Shown here one piece after another: positions 40,394-50,435 of a stretch of 64,000 bases of DNA (position 1 is the first letter of the stretch; every line of letters begins with the position of its first letter). The stretch lies in contig NZ_QEQL01000007.1 in NCBI RefSeq assembly GCF_003097135.1, forward strand, positions 124,001 to 188,000, given 5' to 3'. This DNA is from Pseudomonas sp. URIL14HWK12:I12 (GTDB lineage: Bacteria; Pseudomonadota; Gammaproteobacteria; Pseudomonadales; Pseudomonadaceae). Position numbers and translations under genes: made by a program. Below the pieces are notes generated by a model. It worked only from the letters and a program-made list of their open reading frames with translations, searched no databases and was not told where the DNA came from.

Positions 40394-41418
40394 GGCTGCA
40401 CAGGCGCCTTGCCGTCGCCAGCCGCCGGCCCTTCGACCAGCGCACGGAACGGCGCGGCGTCGGTGCGCAGCACCAGGCGGCTGCTGGGGGTGATGATGGT
40501 GCCGAGGGTATCCAGCGAACGCAGCAAGTTGTAAAGCTGTGGCGCGCTGGCGTAGGCCTTGCCGTAGATCTGCGCGGCCTGCACCTTGGCCTGGGCCTGG
40601 ATGTCGGCGGCCTGCACCGAGGCGTCCGCTTCCAGCACGCGCGCGTCGCGCTCTGCCTGTGAGCGAATCTGTGCGGCCTGGCGCTTGCCTTCGGCGGTGC
40701 GTTCGGTGGCGATGGTTTCACGCTCGGCGCGCATGCGATCAACCGTAGCGTTGAGGGTCACCGAGGGCAGGGTCAGGCGCTCGACCCCCACTTGCAGCAC
40801 GCGCACGCCGTAGGTGTCGAACAGGGCTTTTTCGATCTGGTCACGCAGGCGGGTTTCGAAGGCGTTGATCTGCACCTGGCTGGCGTCGGTGTTCACCAGG
40901 CTGGCAAGGTCGAAGCTTGCGGCGGTGGTTTCCAGGGCAGAGCCGACGAAGGTGCGGATCTGCCGCGCGGCCTCGTCAGGCTGGTTCTGCACGGCGCGCA
41001 TGAAGCGCTGCACTGCGTCCTGGTCGGCCGGTACCTGCCAGGCCACATAGGCCTGCACGATGATGCGCAGGCCATCGCGGGTGCCGACGTCCTGCAAGCC
41101 GCTGGAGGTACTGCGCAGGCGCAGGTCCACCGGCACCGCGGCCTCCAGCGGCGTGGGCAGGCGCCAGGCCAGGCCCGGCTCCAACAGCACCCGCTGCGGG
41201 TTGCCGAAGCGAGTCACCACCATCGCTTCGCCAGAGCGCACCTGCACCAGGCTCGCAGCGATGGCGGCGAACGCGACCAGCGCGAAGGCGATGGCGAAAC
41301 GGCCCCAGGGCAAGGGCCCGGCGTGCGCGGGTGCGCCGTGGTGGTGGTGATGGTGATGGCCGTGGTGGGAATGATGATGGCCGTGGTGGTCATCGTGGGT
41401 GTGGGTCGGGTTGCTCAA
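40390..41418 (-). CDS. SPFH-domain protein with His-rich N-terminus (HflC-like)
   Basis: The 342-residue protein begins with a histidine-rich cytoplasmic segment: 17 His within the first 35 residues, including a run of seven. Next come a membrane helix (about 45-62), an SPFH domain (VVTRFGNPQRVLLEPGLAWR) and a coiled coil rich in Gln/Ala. I choose the TTG at 41418 because AAGGAG lies eight bases upstream; a GTG three codons earlier overlaps that ribosome site. The His tract could bind zinc or copper for the adjacent P-type ATPase; this is inference. The stop overlaps the next gene. Confidence 0.85.
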   Translation of the reverse strand: MSNPTHTHDDHHGHHHSHHGHHHHHHHGAPAHAGPLPWGRFAIAFALVAFAAIAASLVQVRSGEAMVVTRFGNPQRVLLEPGLAWRLPTPLEAAVPVDLRLRSTSSGLQDVGTRDGLRIIVQAYVAWQVPADQDAVQRFMRAVQNQPDEAARQIRTFVGSALETTAASFDLASLVNTDASQVQINAFETRLRDQIEKALFDTYGVRVLQVGVERLTLPSVTLNATVDRMRAERETIATERTAEGKRQAAQIRSQAERDARVLEADASVQAADIQAQAKVQAAQIYGKAYASAPQLYNLLRSLDTLGTIITPSSRLVLRTDAAPFRALVEGPAAGDGKAPVQP

Positions 41419-41430
41419 GTCAGCCACTCC

Positions 41431-43359
41431 TTAACGAACGGCGCGCGATGGCGTGGCGTCCACCGGGGCGAAGAAGGTGCGCAGGTCGAGGGTCGGCGCA
41501 GTGCCGCCTCCGAGGCGGTGATCGAGTATCAGCAGCTGGCCCTGGGCCAGGCCCTGGCTCAGCTGCGCCAGGTAGCGCTCGAAGATGAACGCTTGGCCAG
41601 CGCTTGCGTATGCCTGGCGCTCGGCCTCGAAGGTGCGGTCGGCGGCCTGGGCGGCGGCATGGTTCTCACGGGCCGAAGCTTCAGCCTGGGTGCTGACGTC
41701 GAAGGCGACCAGTTGCGCCTGGCTCATCTGCTCGGCAGCGGCACCCCGCTCACGGGCCACCAGCGCCTGGGCGCTGATTTGGGCAGCCTGCACCGCATGG
41801 TAGGCATTGGCGGCCCCGGCCGGTGGGTGGATGGCTTCCACCACGGTAGCGAGCACTTCCACGCCACTGCCGAGCTTGCGCAGGTCAGCCTGCACCGCCT
41901 CACCGATGCGCGCCGACAGCCCTTGGCGATCCTCCCCGAGCAGGCCATCCAGCGTGCTGGAGGCCAGGCTGTGCACCAGCACGCGGCTGGCGGTGTCGCG
42001 GATCAGCTGCGGTACGTCGGCGCTGTGGTAGGTCGCAGCCAGGGCATCGGCATCGCTTAGCCCGATGCGATAGATGAAGCGCACGTCCATGTTCACCACT
42101 TGGAAGTTCTGCTGCGCACCGCTGCTGCTGGCAATCACCTGGGTGTTGTCACGGGCGTGGGTGGCATCCCACAGGCGGTCGGCGCTCACCGGGGCTGGCC
42201 CATCTGCGGTGGCCGCGCTGGGCGCTGCAGCACCCTCCAGCCCCGTGGCCAGCTCGTGAACGGTACCGTTCTCTACCGCAATCACTCGCCCAAGCGGCCA
42301 GGGCAGGCCCACATGCAGGCCCGGGCCAAGCACGCGCAGGGGGTTGCCGAACTGCTCGTAGACGCCCCGGCCGTCCAGCGGCACTTGGTGCACGCCGCTC
42401 AGGGCCCAGCCCAGCAGTGCCACTACGGCAAACACCGGCAACGCCGCGCGGCGCATGTAATTGAAAGCCCACACCTGCCGCAGGTCGATGCCGAAACGGC
42501 CCTTGAGCTCCTGTTGCAAGGCCTGCAAAGGGCGCGGCGGCCAGCGCAGCAGCCCGGCGACGAAGCTGTCGGCCAGCATCGGCGGCTCCAGGCTTGGCCG
42601 GCGCGGGCTGAACCACGACAGCACCGCGCGCACCGCAAGCTCCAACGCCACCGCCGCCGGCAACAGGCCGCCGAGGGTCGCCACCCGGGCAGGCCAGAGG
42701 CTGCCGGGGCTGTAGAACAGCAGGCAGAGTGCGTTGAGCAAAAGCTCGGCCAGCACCAGCCGCAGGATCAGCGCAAGCGCCCTGGCTTCCGGCCATTGCG
42801 CCGGGTTGGCCTGCGACAGGTGGCGCTCCGCAACCAGCAAACCGAACGCCAGCAACAGGCTCAGGGCGACGGCAATGTTACCCGCCAGGCCGGCCTGGCC
42901 GCCGGGTATCGCCAGGTCCCAGGGCAGGCGGATGCACAGCATCGCCAGCAGGCTCCAGCCCAACAGCCACAACGACGCCAGGCCTAGGCGCCGGGCGTTG
43001 CCGAGCAAACCTTGGCTGATGCGATCAAGCGTGCGCTCGTACCAGCCACTAGCCTCTGCGGCCACCTCAGCCTTGGCCGGGGCAGGCGCCAACAACGCCG
43101 CCCGCCATCGCGCTGGCTCACGAGCCGCCTGCACGGCAGCACCCGCCAGCAGAAAACTCGCAGCCAGGTTGCACAGCACCGTTGGCCACAGCGTAGCGGC
43201 CGCGAACAGGCCAGCGAAAGTCGCCAGCGCCAGCAACACACCCACCAGCGCTGCGCAGGCCAGGCCATAGCGCAACAGCACCTGCGCCTGCCTTCCCGCG
43301 CTCAGCACGCTGGGCAGCTCGCGCACGTCCGTGGCTGCTGCTTGCAGATCAATCCCCAT
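41431..43359 (-). CDS. Large SPFH protein with multi-pass membrane N-terminus
   Basis: The 642-residue protein is about twice normal HflK size. Residues 25-250 contain roughly six to seven hydrophobic helices not found in HflK. Another helix (about 300-320) then precedes an SPFH domain (LDGRGVYEQFGNPLRVLGPGLHVGLPWP) and a long C-terminal coiled coil with GGAANAY-like HflK features (PPAGAANAYHAVQAAQISA). I start at the ATG at 43359, with GGGGTGGGG upstream; a GTG two codons earlier is possible. First gene of the operon, behind the Zur-like palindrome. Confidence 0.82.
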   Translation of the reverse strand: MGIDLQAAATDVRELPSVLSAGRQAQVLLRYGLACAALVGVLLALATFAGLFAAATLWPTVLCNLAASFLLAGAAVQAAREPARWRAALLAPAPAKAEVAAEASGWYERTLDRISQGLLGNARRLGLASLWLLGWSLLAMLCIRLPWDLAIPGGQAGLAGNIAVALSLLLAFGLLVAERHLSQANPAQWPEARALALILRLVLAELLLNALCLLFYSPGSLWPARVATLGGLLPAAVALELAVRAVLSWFSPRRPSLEPPMLADSFVAGLLRWPPRPLQALQQELKGRFGIDLRQVWAFNYMRRAALPVFAVVALLGWALSGVHQVPLDGRGVYEQFGNPLRVLGPGLHVGLPWPLGRVIAVENGTVHELATGLEGAAAPSAATADGPAPVSADRLWDATHARDNTQVIASSSGAQQNFQVVNMDVRFIYRIGLSDADALAATYHSADVPQLIRDTASRVLVHSLASSTLDGLLGEDRQGLSARIGEAVQADLRKLGSGVEVLATVVEAIHPPAGAANAYHAVQAAQISAQALVARERGAAAEQMSQAQLVAFDVSTQAEASARENHAAAQAADRTFEAERQAYASAGQAFIFERYLAQLSQGLAQGQLLILDHRLGGGTAPTLDLRTFFAPVDATPSRAVR

Positions 43360-43663
43360 CCCCACCCCGAAACATTTTGCAACGTGGCGTTACGATATAA
43401 CGATGGGGGTCAAAATGTCGTGTAGCACGTGATGAAAAATAGGGTGGTTCAGGGAGGGTTCAGGGTTGGGAAATCTGAATCGACGACCAGAATGTTCAAC
43501 CCGCGGGAGCCCGCCTGTGCCGAGCGACGCAAATAAATGCACCTAGCCCCGCGCAACCGGCCTCCCACCCAGGCTAAGCACAGCATGCAAACGCTCGCGC
43601 TACCCCCCTCCCATTCTCGGAAACTCCGGCTATCATGGCTCACCTCATCCAGGATGGATCACC
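43360..43663. other. Divergent promoter region of the SPFH/ATPase and phospholipid operons
   Basis: The 304-bp gap contains the Zur-like palindrome at 43388-43402 with a TTGACC -35 candidate (43414-43409, minus strand). The rest (about 43440-43650) has no supported gene; the right end leads into the phosphatidyltransferase-like gene with AGGATGG before its ATG. Confidence 0.6.
43388..43402. promoter_or_regulatory. Zur-like operator of the metal operon
   Basis: The 15-bp sequence is a perfect inverted repeat CGTTA-N5-TAACG. Its core GTTA-CGATA-TAAC matches the Zur consensus pattern GTTATAATATAAC at 11 of 13 bases. It sits just downstream of a TTGACC -35 candidate and about 30-45 bp before the first SPFH start codon, a position suited to repression. 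Confidence 0.65.
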
Positions 43664-44293
43664 ATGGACAGCAATCGACGTCCTATTCGCGCACGTTCTT
43701 CGCGCTGGGCAAACGGCATCACCGCTTTTCTCATCCGCACCGGCATCTCCCCCAATCAGATTTCCCTCATCAGCATCGCTTTCGCAGCGCTGGGTGCGTT
43801 GGCGATCGTGCTCGACCAAGGCATCGCAGGCTCGGTGCTGTGCATCATCGGCATCCAGGGCCGGCTGCTTTGCAACTTGTTCGACGGCATGGTGGCCATC
43901 GACGGCGGCAAGCAATCGCCGCTGGGTGCACTGTTCAATGAATTCCCTGACCGGGTGGCCGACTCGCTACTACTGATCGCGCTGGGCTATGCCTGCGCCT
44001 GGCCAGCCTTGGGCTGGTTTGCCGCATTGGCTGCGGCATTGACGGCCTATATCCGCGTGTCCGGTGGCTCGCTCGGGCTGGCACAGCGTTTTCTTGGCCC
44101 CTTCGCCAAGCAGCAGCGCATGGCGGTCATGACCGGTGCAATGGTGCTCAACGCCTTTGAAAGCCCATTGTGGGGCAGCCATTACGCTCTGTTGGCCGGG
44201 CTCTGGCTGATCGCGCTGGGCTCGGCGCTCACCTGCGTAACCCGCACCCGCGCGCTGTGCCGCGACCTGGAGGCCCGCCATGTGGCTCAGTGA
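43664..44293 (+). CDS. CDP-alcohol phosphatidyltransferase-like membrane protein
   Basis: The 209-residue protein has about five or six membrane helices and the fold of CDP-alcohol phosphatidyltransferases. The canonical signature D-x2-D-G-x2-A-R-x8-G-x3-D-x3-D is altered: it reads N-x2-D-G-x2-A-I-x8-G-x3-N-x3-D around NLFDGMVAI and GALFNEFPD. Two of four metal-binding Asp and the Arg are changed. It overlaps the plsC-like gene by 14 bases in a three-gene lipid operon. It may make an unusual phospholipid or have lost transferase activity. Confidence 0.82.
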   Translation: MDSNRRPIRARSSRWANGITAFLIRTGISPNQISLISIAFAALGALAIVLDQGIAGSVLCIIGIQGRLLCNLFDGMVAIDGGKQSPLGALFNEFPDRVADSLLLIALGYACAWPALGWFAALAAALTAYIRVSGGSLGLAQRFLGPFAKQQRMAVMTGAMVLNAFESPLWGSHYALLAGLWLIALGSALTCVTRTRALCRDLEARHVAQ

Positions 44294-44879
44294 ATTGCTG
44301 GTGGCGCTGCTGCGCCTGTTGCTGGGTGTTACTGCGCGCTGGCAGAGCCCGCCGCAGCTTGGCCGCCAGCGCATCTATTTCGCCAACCACTCCAGCCACA
44401 TGGATACTCTGGCGATCATCTCCGCCCTGCCCAAGGCCGCGCGCCGGCACACCCGCCCGGTGGCCGCTGCCGATTACTGGGGCAAGAACGCCTTTCTGCG
44501 CTTCATCTCGGGCCAAGGCCTGCGTGCGGTGCTGATCGAGCGCCACGGCCCGCCTGGCCGCGATGCGCTGGCGCCGGTGGTGCAGGCGCTGGAACAGGGC
44601 GACTCGATCATCCTGTTCCCCGAGGGCACCCGCGGTGACCAGCCCCTGCCCGCCCCGTTCAAGAGCGGGCTGTTTCGCCTGCATCAGCAATTCCCAGAAG
44701 TGGAGCTGGTACCGGTGTACCTGCAGAACTTTCACCGCTCGCTGCCCAAGGGTAAGCGCGTACCCCTGCCGATCCTGTGCAACATACGCATCGGCGACCC
44801 GATCCCGGCGCTGCCAGGTGAAGACAAAGCCGTGTTTCTCGAACGCGCCCGTGAGGCTGTGGTGAGGTTGGCCCAATGA
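44280..44879 (+). CDS. PlsC-type 1-acylglycerol-3-phosphate acyltransferase
   Basis: The 199-residue protein has an N-terminal hydrophobic helix, the catalytic NHSSHMD (NHx4D) motif about residue 38, and the LFPEGTRGD and VPVYLQNFHR motifs of glycerolipid acyltransferases. It should move an acyl chain onto a lysophosphatidate-like acceptor at the inner membrane. It overlaps both neighbours (14 and 4 bases), so the three genes are translationally coupled. Confidence 0.88.
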   Translation: MWLSELLVALLRLLLGVTARWQSPPQLGRQRIYFANHSSHMDTLAIISALPKAARRHTRPVAAADYWGKNAFLRFISGQGLRAVLIERHGPPGRDALAPVVQALEQGDSIILFPEGTRGDQPLPAPFKSGLFRLHQQFPEVELVPVYLQNFHRSLPKGKRVPLPILCNIRIGDPIPALPGEDKAVFLERAREAVVRLAQ

Positions 44880-45820
44880 GCATGATGTCCAAATTCCTCT
44901 GGTTCGTCGGCATCGTGCTGGCGCTGCTGACCCTCGCCTCGGCCACCGGCTGGGTGCTGGCGCGCACCCTCAAGCGGGAAAGCCTGGTTGCCACCCTCGT
45001 GAACCTGAACGAGCGCATCAATGCCTGGTGGTGGATGGTCATCATCTTCCTGGTGTCGTTCTGGATCGGCCCCACCGCCACGCTGGTGTTATTCGGCTTC
45101 ATCTCGCTGTTCGCGCTGCGTGAATTCATCACCCTGGCGCCGACTCGGGCCGCTGACCATTACGCCCTGTTCGCTGCGTTCTTCGTGTTGATACCGGCGC
45201 AGTACTGGCTGATCGGCACCCACTGGTACTCGATGTTCACACTGCTGATCCCGGTGTACGCCTTCCTGCTGCTGCCGGCCATTGCTGTGCTCAGCGGCGA
45301 CACCAGCCAATTCATGGAGCGCACCGCGAAGATCCAGTGGGGCGTGATGATCAGCGTCTACTGCATCAGCCACGCCCCCGCCCTGCTGCTGCTCGACCTG
45401 CCCGGCTACCAGGGCCAGAACGCCCTGCTGCTGTTCTACCTGATCTTCGTGGTGCAGATCAGCGACGTGCTCCAGTACGTGTTCGGCAAGCTCTTCGGCA
45501 AGCACAAGGTGGCGCCGTCGGTGAGCCCGTCCAAAACGGTCGAAGGCCTGGTCGGTGGTGGCCTGGCAGCGACCTTGGTGGGCGGCGGGCTGTTCTGGAT
45601 GACACCATTCAACTTCGTTCAGTCGCTGGCCATGGCCCTGTTGATCGTGACCATGGGCTTTCTCGGTGGGCTGGTGATGTCGGCAATGAAGCGCAGCCTG
45701 AGTGCGAAGGACTGGGGAACGATGATCAAAGGCCACGGCGGGATGCTGGATCGGATGGATTCGATCTGCTTCGCGGCGCCGGTGTTTTTTCATGTGACGC
45801 GGTATTTCTTTAGTCCGTGA
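44876..45820 (+). CDS. CdsA-type phosphatidate cytidylyltransferase
   Basis: The 314-residue protein has about eight membrane helices and a C-terminal region with VSPSKTVEGLVGG and LDRMDSICFAAPVFFH, which hold the signature Lys and acidic residues of the CTP_transf_1 family. It should make CDP-diacylglycerol from phosphatidate. It is probably a second, operon-linked copy rather than the essential cdsA, which normally lies near uppS/dxr. ATGA overlap with the plsC-like gene. Confidence 0.88.
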   Translation: MSMMSKFLWFVGIVLALLTLASATGWVLARTLKRESLVATLVNLNERINAWWWMVIIFLVSFWIGPTATLVLFGFISLFALREFITLAPTRAADHYALFAAFFVLIPAQYWLIGTHWYSMFTLLIPVYAFLLLPAIAVLSGDTSQFMERTAKIQWGVMISVYCISHAPALLLLDLPGYQGQNALLLFYLIFVVQISDVLQYVFGKLFGKHKVAPSVSPSKTVEGLVGGGLAATLVGGGLFWMTPFNFVQSLAMALLIVTMGFLGGLVMSAMKRSLSAKDWGTMIKGHGGMLDRMDSICFAAPVFFHVTRYFFSP

Positions 45821-45855
45821 GGGCAAAGCTGGGGGAGGAGCACCTCCGGGTCGCT

Positions 45856-45890
45856 TGGCATCGCTGGGTGGGGCAGCCCCACCGATGCCA
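45856..45890. terminator. Long stem-loop between cdsA-like gene and amaA
   Basis: TGGCATCG (45856-45863) and CGATGCCA (45883-45890) pair, extended inside by GGTGGGG and CCCCACC with a small bulge, giving about 15 paired bases. It lies between convergent genes. No T run, so termination is likely but unproven. Confidence 0.55.
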
Positions 45891-45900
45891 GGCACTCACA

Positions 45901-47193
45901 TTATAAAACCACCCTCAAGCACTGCCCTGCGTGATACAGCGAAAACCCCGTTTCGTAGAACGCCGTACGCAGTGCAGGCAGGCTCACTGGCGTATTGGCC
46001 GAGAACGGCACGGGTAGCTCATCGGCCCGCTGTGTGAGCAGAAACTGCGCCAGCGCCCGCCCCAGCACGGTGCCGGTGGTGTTGCCACGGCCGTTGTAGC
46101 CGGTCACAGCCACCAAGCCCGCGGCCGGTTCATAAAGGCGCATCAGGTGGTCGGGGGTGAAGTCGATCACGCCGGTCCAGTGCATTTCCCACTCCACCTT
46201 GCCCAGGCTGGGGAAGTAGTGGCGCTGGATGCGGTCGGCCCAACCCTTGATGAACCAGCCGGGCTTGTTGTCCACCCGCCCAAGGCTGCCCAGCAGCAGG
46301 CGGCCCTGGTCGTCGCGGCGAATGCTGCTGAGCACGGTGCGGGTGTCCCAGGAGCCTTGGCCGTGAGGAAGAACACGCTCGGCTGCAGCGCCTTCCAAAG
46401 GGCGCGACGCCACTTGGTAGTAGTAGCCGCGGAAGTGGTTATTGCGGATCTGGCTCCATTCACCTTCGGTGTAGGCCCCGGTCGACAGCACCACTTGGTC
46501 AGCCAGCACGCTGCCGTTGGCGGTTTCGACGCGCCAGGCGAAGCCTTCACGCACCAGCGCGGTGACGGGTGAATCCTCGAACAGCACGCCACCCAGGCGT
46601 TTCACCGCATCGGCCAGGCCCCGGGTATAGGCCATCGGGTTGATGGTACCGGCGCGGTGGTCGAGCAGCGCGGCGTCGACCTTGTCGGTGCCGCAGTAGT
46701 CGATGCAACGTGCGCCGGTGAGCAGCTCCACATGGGCGCCGCGCCGGCTCCACTGCTCGTGGCGCGCCCGCAGGTCGGCAACGCCGGTGGCGTTGTGGGC
46801 CATGTGCAGGGTGCCTTCGTTACGCGCCTGGCAGCTGATGCCGTGCCGGCGGATCATCTCGAAGACTTCGGCCGGGGCATTGCCCAGGACGCTGTTGAGC
46901 CGTTCGCCTTGGGTAGTGCCGAGGCTGGCGGCCACGTCGTCGGGCTTGATCCAGGTGCCGGCATTCACCAGCCCGACGTTACGGCCGGAGCCGCCATGGC
47001 CGACGCGATGGGCGTCGACCAGCATGACGCGCTTGCCCTGCTCCAACAGGTGGATCGCTGCGCACAGGCCGGTGATACCGGCGCCTATGACGCAGACGTC
47101 GGCGGTGTGCTCGCCGCGCAGCGATTGGGCGGGCCCTGGTTCAGGAAGTACGTGTTCCCACAGGCATTTGGGGTAGAGCGCGGTGGTGGCCAT
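45901..47193 (-). CDS. amaA: FAD-dependent L-pipecolate oxidase
   Basis: The 430-residue DAO/DadA-type flavoprotein has VCVIGAGITGLCAAIHLLEQG (FAD-binding GxGxxG), the VLADQVVLSTGAYTEG region and the GYNGRGNTTGTVLGRALA FAD-contact segment near the end. Beside amaB it is the expected L-pipecolate oxidase of the lysine/pipecolate pathway, making piperideine-6-carboxylate. I start at MATTALYPKC; upstream residues look noncoding. It follows amaB by 132 bp on the same strand. Confidence 0.88.
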   Translation of the reverse strand: MATTALYPKCLWEHVLPEPGPAQSLRGEHTADVCVIGAGITGLCAAIHLLEQGKRVMLVDAHRVGHGGSGRNVGLVNAGTWIKPDDVAASLGTTQGERLNSVLGNAPAEVFEMIRRHGISCQARNEGTLHMAHNATGVADLRARHEQWSRRGAHVELLTGARCIDYCGTDKVDAALLDHRAGTINPMAYTRGLADAVKRLGGVLFEDSPVTALVREGFAWRVETANGSVLADQVVLSTGAYTEGEWSQIRNNHFRGYYYQVASRPLEGAAAERVLPHGQGSWDTRTVLSSIRRDDQGRLLLGSLGRVDNKPGWFIKGWADRIQRHYFPSLGKVEWEMHWTGVIDFTPDHLMRLYEPAAGLVAVTGYNGRGNTTGTVLGRALAQFLLTQRADELPVPFSANTPVSLPALRTAFYETGFSLYHAGQCLRVVL

Positions 47194-47325
47194 GATGTCG
47201 GAGTCCTGGGGGAAGGCTTGAATGCTGCGTCGCCGGGCAAACCGGGCCCCCACCCGTTGAAATGTGCCACTGAACCTGGGTGGGAGGGCGGCTTGCCGCG
47301 CGACGTGCAGGCAAGGTCGGGCGGG

Positions 47326-48816
<1,491 letters not shown>

Positions 48817-49061
48817 GAGAACTCTCCTGTGAAACCGGTCAATAAACGGAACATGGCAGCGAGTATCGGCTGGCCAAGGCAAGCCAACAAGCGAGGAATA
48901 GGCAGCACATCATTCCCTGGTGGAATCCAAAAACCCCGGTAAATTCCGGCTGAAGGCGACGACTTCGCCACTTTGAGGAATGACCCCACGCCTTTTTTTC
49001 GCTTGCGGGCCGGTGGGTTCAACGCTTTGATGGTAGCCATTCCACCCGCCGGAGACAGCCC

Positions 49062-50435
49062 ATGCCCGCTTCAGGTTTTGCCCACCCCGATGACATCCGC
49101 GCCCGCTTTTCGCGTGCCATGTCCGAGATGTACAAGCAGGAAGTGCCGCTGTACGGCACGCTGCTGGAGCTGGTGGCGCAAACCAATACGGCGGTGCTGG
49201 CGGCCAACCCCGAGCTGCACGAACGGCTGCGGCACAACGGCGAGCTGGAGCGCCTTGATGCCGAGCGCCATGGCGCGATCCGCGTGGGCACCGCGCAGGA
49301 GCTGGCCACCCTCGCTCGGCTGTTCGCGGTGATGGGGATGGAGCCGGTGGGCTACTACGACCTCACACCGGCCGGAGTGCCGGTGCATTCCACCGCATTT
49401 CGGGCGGTGCACGAGCAGGCCCTGGCCGTCAGCCCGTTCCGCGTGTTCACCTCGTTGCTGCGCCTGGAGCTGGTCGACAACGCCGAGCTACGCGAGCAGG
49501 CGGCGGCCATCCTGGCGCGCCGGCAGATCTTCACCCCGCGCGCGCTGGCGCTGATCGAGCAGCACGAGCAGGCCGGCGGGCTGGAGGAGGCTCAAGCCGA
49601 GGAGTTCGTGGAGCAGGCGTTGGAGACCTTTCGTTGGCACCCACGCGCGACGGTCAGCGCGCAGCAGTATCAGCAGTTGCACGACCAGCACCGGCTGATC
49701 GCCGACGTAGTGGCCTTCAAGGGCCCACACATCAACCACCTCACGCCGCGCACGCTGGACATCGACCAGGTCCAGGCCAGCATGCCGGCGCGCGGCATCA
49801 CACCCAAAGCCGTGATCGAAGGCCCGCCCCCGCGCAAAGAGCCGATCCTGCTGCGCCAAACCAGTTTCAAGGCACTGCAGGAGCGGGTGGCGTTCACCGA
49901 CCAGGTAGCCGCCGAGGGCAGCCACACCGCCCGCTTCGGCGAGATCGAACAGCGCGGCGCAGCGCTTACGCCCAAGGGCCGTGCGCTGTACGACACCTTG
50001 CTGGCCACTTCACGCGATGCCCTGGCAGGCGTACCCAGTGAAGGTAACGCCGAGCAGTACATGCGCTTGCTGGGCGAGCATTTTGCGGCCTTCCCCGACG
50101 ATGCCAGCCGGATGCGCGAAGAGGGCCTGGCCTGGTTTCGCTATGTGCCAACCGCCAGCGGGCTGCGCGCGCGCCCGCTGCAAGGTACATTGCAGGACTG
50201 GGTCGCGGCAGGCCATGTGGCCTTCGAGCCCATCGTTTACGAAGACTTCCTGCCGGTCAGCGCGGCGGGGATTTTCCAGTCGAACCTGGGTGACGGCGCC
50301 CAAAGCGATTATGGCCAGAACGCTAACCAGGCCCAGTTCCAGCAGGCGCTGGGGCGAGCGGTGATCGACGAGATGGCGCTTTACGAGGCCACCGAGCGGC
50401 GCTCGATCGAGGCGTGCCTGGCGCAGCTTGGCTGA
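49062..50435 (+). CDS. hglS: 2-oxoadipate dioxygenase/decarboxylase HglS (DUF1338)
   Basis: The 457-residue protein belongs to the DUF1338/YdcJ family shown in P. putida to turn 2-oxoadipate into D-2-hydroxyglutarate. Residues reported for metal and substrate binding are present at the same numbers: H70 and R74 in AERHGAIRVG, H226 in GPHINHLTP, and E294 in RFGEIEQ. GGAGA precedes the ATG. It completes the lysine pathway with amaA and amaB. Its stop codon abuts that of the next, convergent gene. Confidence 0.93.
   Translation: MPASGFAHPDDIRARFSRAMSEMYKQEVPLYGTLLELVAQTNTAVLAANPELHERLRHNGELERLDAERHGAIRVGTAQELATLARLFAVMGMEPVGYYDLTPAGVPVHSTAFRAVHEQALAVSPFRVFTSLLRLELVDNAELREQAAAILARRQIFTPRALALIEQHEQAGGLEEAQAEEFVEQALETFRWHPRATVSAQQYQQLHDQHRLIADVVAFKGPHINHLTPRTLDIDQVQASMPARGITPKAVIEGPPPRKEPILLRQTSFKALQERVAFTDQVAAEGSHTARFGEIEQRGAALTPKGRALYDTLLATSRDALAGVPSEGNAEQYMRLLGEHFAAFPDDASRMREEGLAWFRYVPTASGLRARPLQGTLQDWVAAGHVAFEPIVYEDFLPVSAAGIFQSNLGDGAQSDYGQNANQAQFQQALGRAVIDEMALYEATERRSIEACLAQLG

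Noticed and set aside
39356-41418. Canonical hflK-hflC pair
   Set aside because: Order, His-rich tail and linkage to a P1B ATPase differ from the hfq-hflX-hflKC locus, so these are paralogues.
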